Positions 8,551-16,203 of a stretch of 64,000 bases of DNA are shown here, piece by piece. A program made the position numbers and the translations under genes. Under the pieces are notes generated by a model. That model was given only the letters and a program-made list of their open reading frames with translations. It did no database searches and was not told the DNA's origin. Origin of the DNA: CAVWTN01 sp963757945 (GTDB taxonomy: Bacteria > Vulcanimicrobiota > Vulcanimicrobiia > Vulcanimicrobiales > Vulcanimicrobiaceae); contig CAVWTN010000002.1 of the NCBI GenBank assembly GCA_963757945.1, forward strand, positions 2,108,001 through 2,172,000, in the 5' to 3' direction. Positions within the stretch are counted from its first letter, which is position 1; each line of letters starts with the position of its first letter.

Positions 8551-9429
8551 TCAGGCCGGGCGTTCGAGACTTCGTACGAACGTCGCGATGCGTTCGTTGA
8601 TCTCGCGCGCCCGGTCGAACTGCAGGTAGTGGCCGCCTGGGATCACGTCGTAGGTCGCATCCTCACCGAGCCTCGCGCGCAGCCGCGCCGCGAGCCCGCT
8701 AAAACGCGAGCGTTTCGACCAGCGCGCTGACGACGCTTCGACCAAGTACGTCGGCATGCTGACGACGTCCGCGAACGGCTGAAACGGGAAGTTCGAAACC
8801 CCTTCGAACGCCTCGAAGATCATCTGCGGATACTCGACCGGCACCTGGGTGCATTGCAGCGCCCAGGTACGCTCCATCACCACGCGGTCCTCGAACGCTT
8901 GCTCGAAGATCTTGCGGGAGATCACGCGCGAGACCTTGCCGTCGCGCATGTAGGAGCGCGCGATCGGCGCGACGATCAGGCGCACGAGCGCGATGAGGGG
9001 CTTCGGCAGCATCACGTGCCGGTCGCCGTTTCCGTCCGAGTAGACGGGATCGATCAGGAAGAGGCCGCGCACGGCCTGGGCCTTCTCGCAGGCGAGCGCG
9101 AGCGCGATCAGGCCGCCCATCGAGTGCCCGACCACGAGCGCCGGCTGCCCCGTGGTTTCGAACACGTACGTCAGGGCTTCGAGCGCGTCGACGTAGTAAT
9201 CGCCGAGCCCGGCGTCGGCGACGCGCGGGGCTGCGCCGTGCCCGCGCCCTTCCCAGGTGAAGCAGACGAATTCGTCGCGGAACGCCGCGAGCTGCGGCTC
9301 CCAGGACCAGGCTGCGCCGCCGACGCCGTGCACGAACAGGATGGGCGGATACGGCACCGGCACGGCGGGCTTCTGAAGATGGAGCGCGCCCCCCGAAGGG
9401 AGGCGCACGACGTCTTGGGTTTCCAGCAC
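8551..9429 (-). CDS. Alpha/beta hydrolase
   Basis: The 292-residue protein has the oxyanion-hole motif FVHGVGGAAWSW, the nucleophile elbow VGHSMGG and a late His in PGGHYLQFDRA, giving a complete Ser-Asp-His type triad. Substrate is unknown. Such folds include the BchO accessory protein of some bacteriochlorophyll clusters, but nothing specific to BchO is visible. It converges on the secreted-protein gene with a three-base gap. Confidence 0.8.
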   Translation of the reverse strand: MLETQDVVRLPSGGALHLQKPAVPVPYPPILFVHGVGGAAWSWEPQLAAFRDEFVCFTWEGRGHGAAPRVADAGLGDYYVDALEALTYVFETTGQPALVVGHSMGGLIALALACEKAQAVRGLFLIDPVYSDGNGDRHVMLPKPLIALVRLIVAPIARSYMRDGKVSRVISRKIFEQAFEDRVVMERTWALQCTQVPVEYPQMIFEAFEGVSNFPFQPFADVVSMPTYLVEASSARWSKRSRFSGLAARLRARLGEDATYDVIPGGHYLQFDRAREINERIATFVRSLERPA

Positions 9430-9617
9430 CCGGCCTCTAGTTCGGGGCCCGCGGGCGCCTCAACTGCCGCCCACAGCGGGGACTCGGCGACGTCAGCGAT
9501 AACCAAATCAGACGGGATCGCCCTTAGAAAGCGGTTGATTTCCGAGCCGCTGCGCGCCGCCGGCCGCCGGTTCGTTAGAGCAGGAACGGCGCGCCGGGCG
9601 CCAGCAAAGGGAAGCCG

Positions 9618-10544
9618 ATGAGTTACGGATCCGCGCAATCGCAAGGCCAAACCCCGACCGGGAAACGGAAAGACGTCAACCCGATCGTTTGGCAGCTCGT
9701 GCCCGCCGGGATCGCGATCTTCATCGGGGGAGCGCTCGCCGCGATCGAGCTCGCGATCTTCCGTCACGGCGCCGGTTCGCGCTTCGGGCTGCTCGCGACC
9801 GCCGTGCTGGTCATCGGCGTCATCATCGTCTCGCTGATCGCGATCGGGTTCGTCCGGCGCGAGAACGAGCAGAGCGCGAAGACGTGGACGATCTTCCTGG
9901 CCGCCTCCGTCGTGTACTTTCTCTTGGCCTCCGTCATCGCCGACCAGTTCTACCTGCGCGGCGCGTTCGCGCTCGGTGCGCCCCGCACGGTGACGGCCCA
10001 GCGCCAACTCGAATCCGCGCAGGCGCGGCTCAACACCGTCGAGAGCGAGCGCGGGCCGGGCGGCTATACCGAAGACCAGCGCTGGGCGATCGCCGTGGAG
10101 CGCTCGCTGATCAAGGCGGCCGAAGTGGACCTCGCCTACGCCAAGGCCGTCCCGGAGAGCGAACAGATCTATCCGCAGTATCCGACGGGCGGCGAAGTCG
10201 GCGGGTACATGAAGCACCTCCGCTGGCTCGTCGATCAAGCGAAGGAACGCCGCGCCAAGCAAGGCTATCCGGTCTACGAGCCGCTGCCGGGCTATTTGCC
10301 GGCGCCGTCCACCTTGGAAGCGCGCATCGCGCGGGCCAAGTCGCTGGCGGCCGGAGCGGAGGCGCAAGTGCCGCTCTGCAAACTCGGCAAGGCGCGCGGC
10401 TATCCGGCCGTCACCACGGCCGCGGATATCAAGGGCTGCGAAGAAGACTGGCACAACGAGGCGCTGCGGCATCTCGACGGCGTTGCGACCGATCAGAACC
10501 AGCTCGATTTCGAGCGGGAACGGTTCGCGTCGGTCGCGCCCTAA
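9618..10544 (+). CDS. Membrane protein with a soluble C-terminal region, unknown
   Basis: The ATG is preceded by GGGAAG. The 308-residue protein has three predicted membrane segments at about 24-45, 60-82 and 93-112 (IVWQLVPAGIAIFIGGALAA, LLATAVLVIGVIIVSLIAIG, WTIFLAASVVYFLLASVIA). A charged, helical C-terminal region of about 190 residues follows. No family is recognised. It converges with the SDR-like gene. Confidence 0.65.
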   Translation: MSYGSAQSQGQTPTGKRKDVNPIVWQLVPAGIAIFIGGALAAIELAIFRHGAGSRFGLLATAVLVIGVIIVSLIAIGFVRRENEQSAKTWTIFLAASVVYFLLASVIADQFYLRGAFALGAPRTVTAQRQLESAQARLNTVESERGPGGYTEDQRWAIAVERSLIKAAEVDLAYAKAVPESEQIYPQYPTGGEVGGYMKHLRWLVDQAKERRAKQGYPVYEPLPGYLPAPSTLEARIARAKSLAAGAEAQVPLCKLGKARGYPAVTTAADIKGCEEDWHNEALRHLDGVATDQNQLDFERERFASVAP

Positions 10545-10562
10545 GCCGGGCCGCTCGCGCGC

Positions 10563-11189
10563 TCAGGTCGAGACGGAGATGACCTTGCCGATCGTCGCGT
10601 CGTCGCTCGCCGCACGATAGAGGAAGTCCGCCACGTCCGCGCGCGGGATCGATCCGGCGCCCTTGGGCATGAAGCGCTCGTTGGTGCGGTACTTCCCGGT
10701 CGCGGCCGAGTCCAGGAGCCCCGTCGGGCGCACGATCGTCCAATCGAGCGTGCTGCGCGTGATGAGTTCTTCCCAGCGGCGCATGTCGGTGAGGACGTTG
10801 CGCAAGACGGCGCCGAACGCGATCCGGCTCGCGAGCGAGGCGTTCGGCTCGCGCTCGGCGCCGCCCGAGGTGACGACGATCAAGCGCCGGGGCCCGTCGC
10901 GCTCCATGGCGCGCACGATGTTGCCGCCGCCTTCGGAATACAGCGTGGTCGCACCCAGGCTGCGCGCGCCGAGCGTGGAGAAGACGACTGCGCTGCCCGC
11001 GATCGTCGCGGCGACGCACGCGGGATCGTGAACGTCGCCGGTCTCCACGTGCACGTGCGCGCCTTCGGGCTCGGCCGGCAGCTTGCTGGGATCGCGCACG
11101 AGCAAGCGAATCTCGTCGCCGTGCGCTTCCGAGAGACGGAGCAGCTGGGAGCCGACCCCGCCGGTCGCGCCGAAGATTGCGACATTCAT
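10563..11189 (-). CDS. NAD(P)-binding SDR-like protein
   Basis: Starting at ATG 11189, the 208-residue protein opens with the Rossmann motif VAIFGATGGVGSQLL. It continues with the atypical-SDR features VVFSTLGARSLGA and TLDWTIVRPTGLLD. Atypical SDRs of this size (SDR_a5 type) act as NAD(P)H-dependent reductases or redox sensors. The longer frame upstream adds an unlikely Ser/Gly-rich leader, so it was trimmed. Confidence 0.75.
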   Translation of the reverse strand: MNVAIFGATGGVGSQLLRLSEAHGDEIRLLVRDPSKLPAEPEGAHVHVETGDVHDPACVAATIAGSAVVFSTLGARSLGATTLYSEGGGNIVRAMERDGPRRLIVVTSGGAEREPNASLASRIAFGAVLRNVLTDMRRWEELITRSTLDWTIVRPTGLLDSAATGKYRTNERFMPKGAGSIPRADVADFLYRAASDDATIGKVISVST

Positions 11190-11354
11190 CGTAACAATGC
11201 CATCGATGCGTTGGACTCCGGGCAACGCGCGAGCGCTCCCGCCGGAAGATGCGCGTCCGTTCAAGGGGCCGCCTCGCCGAACAAGAATCGCATTCTGCTG
11301 CCTACTCGGGCCCTCGGGTCTATAGGTACGTGCCGTTTTCGCTTGGGGGAGATC

Positions 11355-11963
11355 GTGATTCGTAGGTTCCTAAAGATTTTGCCGGTCCTCTTGCTCGTTG
11401 GGATCGCCGCGCCGGCGTGGGCGGACGGCATCGGCGACATCAGGTCCGCGGCTGCCGCGGCGAAGGACAACCGGCCGAACGACGCGCTCTCGTTCATCAA
11501 CCGGGCGATCACCGTCGGGCACCTGAGCCCCGTCGAACTCGCGGGCGCCTACGATCTGCGCGGCAATCTCTTCGACGATCAGGGCGACCTCGTGCGCGCG
11601 ATCGCGGATTACGACCGCGCGATCCGCACGAATCCGAACTTCTCGCAAGCCTATAACGATCGCGGCATCGCGCGTCACGACAAGGGCGATTACGACGGCG
11701 CGATCGCGGATTACAATCGCGCGATCAAGCTCAAGCCCGATTTCGCGCAGGCCTACAACAACCGCGGCATCGCGTATCACAAGAAGGCGAACGACGCGCA
11801 GGCGATCGCCGATTACAGCAAGGCGATCGAGCTGAACCCGCGCTACGCGCACGCCTACTACAATCGCGCGATCGCGCGGCACCTGACGGGCGCGGAAGCC
11901 GACGCGCAAAAGGATTACCTGACCGCCATCAGACTCGATTCGACGCTCGAGAAACCGCATTAG
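11355..11963 (+). CDS. Exported TPR-repeat protein
   Basis: The GTG start at 11355 is preceded by GGGGGAGA at 11345-11352. A signal peptide (IRRFLKILPVLLLVGIAAPA, cleavage after WA) leads into about four TPR units with the D-R-A-I pattern (AIADYDRAIRTNPNFSQAYN, AIADYNRAIKLKPDFAQAYN, AIADYSKAIELNPRYAHAYY). The total is 202 residues. TPR proteins mediate protein contacts; the partner is unknown. The glycosyltransferase gene begins 8 bp after its stop, so the two may be co-transcribed. Confidence 0.8.
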   Translation: MIRRFLKILPVLLLVGIAAPAWADGIGDIRSAAAAAKDNRPNDALSFINRAITVGHLSPVELAGAYDLRGNLFDDQGDLVRAIADYDRAIRTNPNFSQAYNDRGIARHDKGDYDGAIADYNRAIKLKPDFAQAYNNRGIAYHKKANDAQAIADYSKAIELNPRYAHAYYNRAIARHLTGAEADAQKDYLTAIRLDSTLEKPH

Positions 11964-11970
11964 CGCTTCG

Positions 11971-13074
11971 ATGGCGAGCCGTCCGCGGGTCCTGGTTCTC
12001 TTCTCCGCCTTCAGCGAGTCGATGCGGCGCAATGCGCTGGAGGTCGTGTCGGCGGCGATGGACCGCTACGACGTTTCGATCTTCGCACCCGATCGCGAAG
12101 CGAAGATCTTGCGCGCCGCCGGCGTGCCGGTCAAGGCGTGGAAACCGACGGGCCTGCTGACGATGCTCTGGGCGATCGACGCTTTGCGCAAACAGGTCAA
12201 GAGCTACGACCCCGATATGATTCATGCGTTCGGCTTCGCGGCCGCCGCGGCCGGGCTCGGCTCGGTTTCGCGGATGATGTGCGCGCGGACGCTCGTGAGC
12301 TTGCACGATCCGATCCCGCTGGCGACCGGGGGGGAACTGCCCAAGGCCTTCGTCGAGAAGCGGCTGCCGCTGCTGCTGGAGCGCGCGGGCAGGATCGTGT
12401 GCGCGCACCCGACGCTCGCCCGGGAAGTCAGCGAGTACCTCGCCGTGGAGCCGGAGCGGATCGAGCTGATCCCCCCGAGCGTGCACGTGGGGCCCAAGCT
12501 CGAGATGCGCCCGCCGAACCGGAAGGGGCCGATCCTCGGCTTCGCGGGCCAGCTCGGCCCGGACAAGGCCTGGGAGACGGCGCTCGCGGCGTTCGCGAAG
12601 GTCAAGGCCGATCTGCCGGACGCCCAACTCTGGATCGCCGGGGACGGCACGCTCGTCGCGCAGCTTCGCTCCGAAGCCAGGGGCCACGGGGTCCTGGATT
12701 CCATCAGCTTCTTCGGCGACGTGGGCCTCGCGGATCTCTTCGTCGGAATCGATCTGCTGATCGTTCCGCGGGACCGCGACCCGCATCCGGCGGGGCTGCT
12801 CGAGGCGCTCGTGACGGGCGTTCCGGTCGTCGCCTCCAATCGCGGAGCGCTCGCGGATTTCGTCGGCGAGCGAGAAACGGGCTGGCTCGTCTCGCCCGAT
12901 GCCGAGGGCTTCGCGCACGGCATCCGCGACGCGTGGAGCCGCATCGATCAGGCCTGGCAGGGAGCCGCGGCCCAGCGCGCGGCCGCCGCCGCGGAGTTCG
13001 ACCCCGCGACCAACATCGGCCGCACCCTCGCGATCTACGAAGAGTTGCTCGCGGCAGCCCCGGCCGGCGCCTGA
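11971..13074 (+). CDS. Family 4 (GT-B) glycosyltransferase
   Basis: The 367-residue protein has the two-domain GT4 layout. The C-terminal half contains GFAGQLGPDKAWETALAAF, LWIAGDGTLVAQLR and the donor-binding E-x7-E region (PAGLLEALVTGVPVVASNRG). It transfers a sugar from a nucleotide donor, probably to an envelope glycan or lipid. The acceptor is unknown. Confidence 0.85.
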   Translation: MASRPRVLVLFSAFSESMRRNALEVVSAAMDRYDVSIFAPDREAKILRAAGVPVKAWKPTGLLTMLWAIDALRKQVKSYDPDMIHAFGFAAAAAGLGSVSRMMCARTLVSLHDPIPLATGGELPKAFVEKRLPLLLERAGRIVCAHPTLAREVSEYLAVEPERIELIPPSVHVGPKLEMRPPNRKGPILGFAGQLGPDKAWETALAAFAKVKADLPDAQLWIAGDGTLVAQLRSEARGHGVLDSISFFGDVGLADLFVGIDLLIVPRDRDPHPAGLLEALVTGVPVVASNRGALADFVGERETGWLVSPDAEGFAHGIRDAWSRIDQAWQGAAAQRAAAAAEFDPATNIGRTLAIYEELLAAAPAGA

Positions 13075-13150
13075 CCCTTCGAACGAGCTCACGGGGGGCG
13101 CGCCCTTCGACACGCTCAGAGTGACATGGTGCCCTTCGGCAAGCTCAGGG
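13075..13150. repeat. Cluster of three degenerate REP-like repeats
   Basis: CCCTTCGAACGAGCTCACGG (13077), CCCTTCGACACGCTCAGAGT (13103) and GCCCTTCGGCAAGCTCAGGG (13131) are three versions of the dispersed repeat, spaced about 27 bp apart after the glycosyltransferase gene. No gene is seen between here and the 39-aa gene. Confidence 0.55.
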
Positions 13151-13259
13151 CCCGGGCGATGCCGTCGTGAATCTCGGCCGTCGGAAAACGAGAAGAGCCG
13201 GACGCTGCGGAGACCGCGCGTCCGGCTCGACGAAATGCTCGGTTAGCGGGGGCGGCTGT

Positions 13260-13379
13260 TTAGAGCGCGTCCTCCGGGTCGATCCAAGGCCAGGGAATGA
13301 GCGCCAAGATCGGCGAGGCGATGATCGTCCCGACGATGATGAGCGTGAAGATGAGCGTGGTCCCGAAAGTGGCTTCCAT
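13260..13379 (-). CDS. 39-aa single-helix membrane peptide (module A copy)
   Basis: An ATG at 13379 with GGGAG seven bases upstream opens a 39-residue reading frame. It has a hydrophobic helix at about 6-29 (TTLIFTLIIVGTIIASPILA) and a PWPWIDPEDAL tail. The protein encoded at 45105-45224 is identical in every residue, although the DNA differs at many synonymous sites, so selection is acting on the protein. Each copy lies upstream of a YYYG-protein pair and is transcribed away from it. The size and single helix recall small reaction-centre or LH1 accessory polypeptides such as PufX or protein W, without recognisable homology. Confidence 0.82.
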   Translation of the reverse strand: MEATFGTTLIFTLIIVGTIIASPILALIPWPWIDPEDAL

Positions 13380-13402
13380 CGAGTCTCCCTCTCTGTGCCT
13401 TT

Positions 13403-13436
13403 AGGATACCACCCCGGGGGTGTAGTCGGGGCTACA
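13403..13436 (-). promoter_or_regulatory. GTA-N8-TAC operator and -10 box of the 39-aa gene
   Basis: TGTAG-TCGGGG-CTACA (13421-13436) is a perfect palindrome. Reading toward the gene, nine bases follow and then an extended -10 box TGGTATCCT (TATCCT is complementary to 13403-13408). The operator centre falls near -32, not -41.5 as at the other sites, so the regulator may act differently here. Confidence 0.6.
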
Positions 13437-13579
13437 CGAGCCCGGCTCCGGGTCGGGCCGGCGCGCTTGCCCCCTCATTGGGTGACATCAATGCGGACGG
13501 ACGCCCCTGCCCTACCTCGGGCCCCCGCCGGCGCCGCGGGCGGGCGATCAGCCTGCCGGGGGCGGAACCAGGGGCTTCG

Positions 13580-13622
13580 GGTAGCACAGGCTACACGCAT
13601 TTCGAGCGCGCCGTGCTAATCT
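13580..13622 (+). promoter_or_regulatory. GTA-N8-TAC operator and extended -10 of the YYYG gene pair (module A)
   Basis: GGTAG-CACAGG-CTACA at 13580-13595 is followed after 18 bases by TGC-TAATCT, an extended -10 box with TAATCT at 13617-13622. The operator centre is near -41.5. The layout is identical at 46675-46717 although the 18-base spacer differs, which shows that spacing is conserved. Confidence 0.75.
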
Positions 13623-13674
13623 GCCATCAGGAGTTGTCGGCTCCTGTTCACGATAATTTGAAAGGTTGCGCAGA

Positions 13675-13929
13675 ATGAGTTCGTTTAAGAAGGCAATCGC
13701 GGCGTTGGGAGCAGCAGCTTTCGGGTTGTTCGCATTCCTTCAAGTGCACGGCCTCGCACTTGCGACGGAGCTCGATGGGAACAAAGAAACCATCGGTAAG
13801 CCCTACTATTACGGCGGATACCCTGGCCCGCCGACCTGGTTCTGGATCCTTGCGTTCAGCAGCATCCTGGCTGCCGTGGTCGTGTTTGTTGCCGATGGCA
13901 GCGTTCGGAACGCCGGCAAGAACCGTTAA
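13675..13929 (+). CDS. Small membrane protein with YYYGGYPGPP loop (first of pair, module A)
   Basis: ATG 13675 follows AAAGG by nine bases; the earlier TTG at 13666 sits too close to that site. The 84-residue protein has an N-terminal hydrophobic stretch that could be a signal peptide cleaved after ALA or a first helix. A polar loop (GKPYYYGGYPGPPTWFWIL) follows, then a second helix and a short basic tail. The next gene encodes a paralogue with the same loop. Copies of both lie at 46818-47417. No family is recognised. The puf-like promoter and the repeated link to puf suggest a role in the photosynthetic membrane. Confidence 0.82.
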   Translation: MSSFKKAIAALGAAAFGLFAFLQVHGLALATELDGNKETIGKPYYYGGYPGPPTWFWILAFSSILAAVVVFVADGSVRNAGKNR

Positions 13930-13970
13930 TCGTTTCCGTCGATCGCCCCAATAGAGAAGGGTTGCGAAGT

Positions 13971-14264
13971 ATGAGTTCGTTTTCCAAGCGTCTGAGGGCG
14001 ATCTGTGGTAGCCTCGGTCTGATGGGGATTCTCGTCCCCGTGATGATCGCGGTCATCCAACAGGTGGCGCTGGCGGCCGGTCTCGACGGTAACCCCGAGA
14101 CCGCCGGGAAGCCCTACTACTACGGTGGGTATCCCGGGCCTCCGGCCTGGTTCTGGATCCTCGTGTTCCCCGGCTTCGTTGCTGCGATCGTCTACCCGCT
14201 GGCTAACGGCTGGCTGACCAACGCATACAAAGAAGCCAACGCCAAACTGCGCAACAAAGGCTGA
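13971..14264 (+). CDS. Small membrane protein with YYYGGYPGPP loop (second of pair, module A)
   Basis: ATG 13971 is preceded by AGAAGGG at 13955-13961. The 97-residue protein is a paralogue of the preceding gene, with the same loop (GKPYYYGGYPGPPAWFWIL) and a helix after it. Its N-terminal segment is different, and a longer C-terminal tail (NGWLTNAYKEANAKLR) probably forms an amphipathic cytoplasmic helix. The tandem pair looks like an ancient duplication, possibly forming a heterodimer as LH alpha and beta do; that parallel is inference. A hairpin follows the gene. Confidence 0.82.
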   Translation: MSSFSKRLRAICGSLGLMGILVPVMIAVIQQVALAAGLDGNPETAGKPYYYGGYPGPPAWFWILVFPGFVAAIVYPLANGWLTNAYKEANAKLRNKG

Positions 14265-14280
14265 CGCTTTCGGCGCCTGC

Positions 14281-14310
14281 GAGAGATGGTTTTTGACCGG
14301 ACCATCTCTC
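14281..14310 (+). terminator. Hairpin after the YYYG pair (module A)
   Basis: GAGAGATGGT (14281-14290) pairs with ACCATCTCTC (14301-14310) around a 10-base loop. There is no T-run after the stem, so it could be a terminator or an mRNA-stabilising end. Confidence 0.5.
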
Positions 14311-14602
14311 GCCCGCCGATAGCGTCTGTTGCGGAGTTTCGTCTAACGTCTTAGCGCTCGAAGCGCCCGGCCACCCGGGCGCTCAGCGTTCCGTGGCCGC
14401 ATGATCCCAGCCCCAGGCGCTTCGCTTCGGGGCATTCGCCTTTTCCCCGGCGGGCGGCCGATCGCGCGCCGATCGCCGGCGCGCCGGCCGCTACGCGCCG
14501 CCGGCATAGCGCAGCCGGCGCGACGCTTCTTCCTTATAGGGCGCCGGGCCGCGGGGCGAGCTCGCGGGGGCGGGGCCCGGCCGGCCGATCTCCCTTCCCC
14601 TT
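14311..14602. other. Intergenic stretch before the puf operon, no gene seen
   Basis: About 290 bp of very GC-rich sequence with short CG-rich palindromes. The reading frames here have the composition of antisense noise. The corresponding stretch before the second puf copy is unrelated in sequence, so only the promoter has been kept. Confidence 0.5.
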
Positions 14603-14645
14603 GGTAACGCGCGCTACAACCTGCCGTTTTACCGGATGCTACACT
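14603..14645 (+). promoter_or_regulatory. GTA-N8-TAC operator and extended -10 of puf operon A
   Basis: GGTAA-CGCGCG-CTACA (14603-14618) contains GTA-N8-TAC. It is followed after 18 bases by TGC-TACACT, with the -10 box at 14640-14645. There is no good -35 hexamer, as expected for an activator-dependent promoter. The same arrangement precedes the second puf operon, with a different spacer. Confidence 0.75.
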
Positions 14646-14694
14646 CGCTTGGAGCCGCATTGCGGCCAGCCAGCTTGAGAAACGGGAGTCAACC

Positions 14695-14877
14695 GTGGCA
14701 GCTTTGGAAGATCAGATCGTCTACGAGGAACGTAACGACCTCGTGCCCGAGGTATATCGGGATTTGTTTAACAACGCGGACTGGATCGTGCACCGCTTCA
14801 CCGTCTATGGCGTGTGGGTTTATGTTGCAACGTTCCTCGCGTGCCACACCAGCCTGTGGTGGGGACGTCCCTGGTAG
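14695..14877 (+). CDS. pufB: LH1 beta polypeptide
   Basis: The 60-residue antenna polypeptide has a polar N-terminus and one membrane helix at about 34-55. His51 in the A-x3-CH context is the likely bacteriochlorophyll ligand, and the protein ends in the WWGRPW typical of LH1 beta. His33 corresponds to the second conserved His at the helix entry. The start is a GTG preceded by ACGGGAG. It is the first gene of pufBALMC. The protein is identical to the module B copy despite several synonymous changes. Confidence 0.9.
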   Translation: MAALEDQIVYEERNDLVPEVYRDLFNNADWIVHRFTVYGVWVYVATFLACHTSLWWGRPW

Positions 14878-14990
14878 TACCACCCTTCGTGGGTGACTAG
14901 GTAGTCGTCGACCGTTGGTAATGCGCTTGATCGCGGCGCCGCGGGCGGAAGAGCTTGCGCGCCGGTTACTGAGTTCTTAGGGAGGACTTC

Positions 14991-15209
14991 ATGGCCCAGT
15001 ATGTACGTCGTCCGTACAATCCTTACAATCTTCGCGCCACGATTGGCGCGTCATTGGTCGGCGCGACGTTTGTCGCGTTCGTGATTCACTTCGTTTGCCT
15101 GGCCTCGCCGCGTCTGAACGTGTGGCAGCCGGTGAATGCAGACGGTTCTGCTCCGACGCAGGCCGAACTGCAGCCCGCCCCTGTCGCACCTGCACCCGGC
15201 GCAAAGTAA
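14991..15209 (+). CDS. pufA: LH1 alpha polypeptide
   Basis: The 72-residue antenna polypeptide has a membrane helix at about 17-38 with the AxxxH ligand motif (AFVIH, His33), followed by a Trp-containing region (PRLNVWQP). It has a long Pro/Ala-rich C-terminal tail of about 25 residues, rather longer than in many LH1 alpha chains. GGGAGGA precedes the ATG. The gene and its flanking spacers are identical to the second copy at the DNA level. Confidence 0.9.
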   Translation: MAQYVRRPYNPYNLRATIGASLVGATFVAFVIHFVCLASPRLNVWQPVNADGSAPTQAELQPAPVAPAPGAK

Positions 15210-15260
15210 CACTCTGTCCGGAGGACGCCAGCGCGCGGGTCGAGTCGTAACGCCAACGCT

Positions 15261-15288
15261 CGCCCTCGGTCGATTGCGCCCGAGGGCG
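15261..15288 (+). promoter_or_regulatory. Intercistronic hairpin between pufA and pufL (copy A)
   Basis: CGCCCTCGG (15261-15269) pairs with CCGAGGGCG (15280-15288). A stable stem-loop between antenna and reaction-centre genes is known in purple bacteria to protect the pufBA mRNA segment and raise antenna over reaction-centre synthesis. The same role is likely here. Confidence 0.6.
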
Positions 15289-15310
15289 GTGCCTAATAGG
15301 GATTGGCAAC

Positions 15311-16186
15311 ATGGCAACAGATTTTGAATCAGTAGAGACCTATTATCGCAAGCCTGGGAAGACGATCTTGGATCGTACGATCTTCGGCGGCGATTTGTTC
15401 GACACGTGGGTCGGGCGGTTTTACGTTGGCGTATGGGGATGGATCTCGCTTGCGGGCGTCTTCGCTGCGTTAGCCGCCGTGTTTCTCTCTGCACACGGAT
15501 CGGGAGATTTCCGTTCGTGGCAGTCGGGAGACTACGATCTGCTGCGTGGAGCCGTCAACTCACCGCCGCGCCAATTCGGGCTCGGCGTAGCTCCGTTTTA
15601 CGAGGGCGGTGCGTGGCAGCTCACGGTGATCTTCGCAACGGTCGCCTTCGTCGGGTGGGCGTTGCGCGAAGTGGACATCTGCCGGAAGCTCGAGATGGGC
15701 TACCACGTACCGGTGATGTTCGCGACGGCAATCTCGGCATGGCTCTCCGTCCAGCTCGTTCGGCCGCTCTTGATGGGCTGCTGGTGCGAGGGGATGGACC
15801 TTGGTTTCACGGCTCACTTGACGTGGACGTCCAATTACGGTTGGCGTTTCTTCAATTGGTACATGAACCCGTGGCATGACCTAGCGCTTGCCGGCTTCTT
15901 CCTTGGAGCGATGTTCCTCTCGATGCACGGCAGTGCGATCTTGGGAACGTTCAACACGGATAAGAACCCGAAAGTCGAAATGTTGCGCGAAGACAACTTC
16001 TGGCGCGACTACGTCGGCTACTCGATCGGTGAGTACGGAATCCACCGGTTGCTGTACTACTGGGGGCTGTTCACGCTGATCAATTGCGATCTGATGGACA
16101 TCACGGCCGGGCCGTTGGTGAAAGACTACATCGCGATCTGGCAGTGGCATCTTCCGTGGATTCACAACCTGCCGTGGATGCAGTAG
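15311..16186 (+). CDS. pufL: Photosynthetic reaction centre L subunit
   Basis: The 291-residue protein has five predicted membrane helices. Aligned by motif to Rhodobacter PufL, His169, His189, His206 and His245 match L153 (accessory BChl), L173 (special pair), L190 and L230 (iron). Glu227, Asp228 and Ser238 match the proton-path residues L212, L213 and L223. The L168 His near the special pair is Tyr184 here. The L181 Phe is conserved (Phe197). A GGGA ribosome site precedes the ATG. It forms the core heterodimer with PufM. The protein is identical to the module B copy. Confidence 0.97.
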   Translation: MATDFESVETYYRKPGKTILDRTIFGGDLFDTWVGRFYVGVWGWISLAGVFAALAAVFLSAHGSGDFRSWQSGDYDLLRGAVNSPPRQFGLGVAPFYEGGAWQLTVIFATVAFVGWALREVDICRKLEMGYHVPVMFATAISAWLSVQLVRPLLMGCWCEGMDLGFTAHLTWTSNYGWRFFNWYMNPWHDLALAGFFLGAMFLSMHGSAILGTFNTDKNPKVEMLREDNFWRDYVGYSIGEYGIHRLLYYWGLFTLINCDLMDITAGPLVKDYIAIWQWHLPWIHNLPWMQ

Positions 16187-16203
16187 GCGGGAAGGAATAG
16201 CAG

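Noticed and set aside
13421..13436. PpsR/CrtJ-type site (TGT-N12-ACA)
   Set aside because: The palindromes have TGT-N10-ACA spacing and align by GTA-N8-TAC with a fixed -10 distance, which fits a Crp/NtcA-type protein better.
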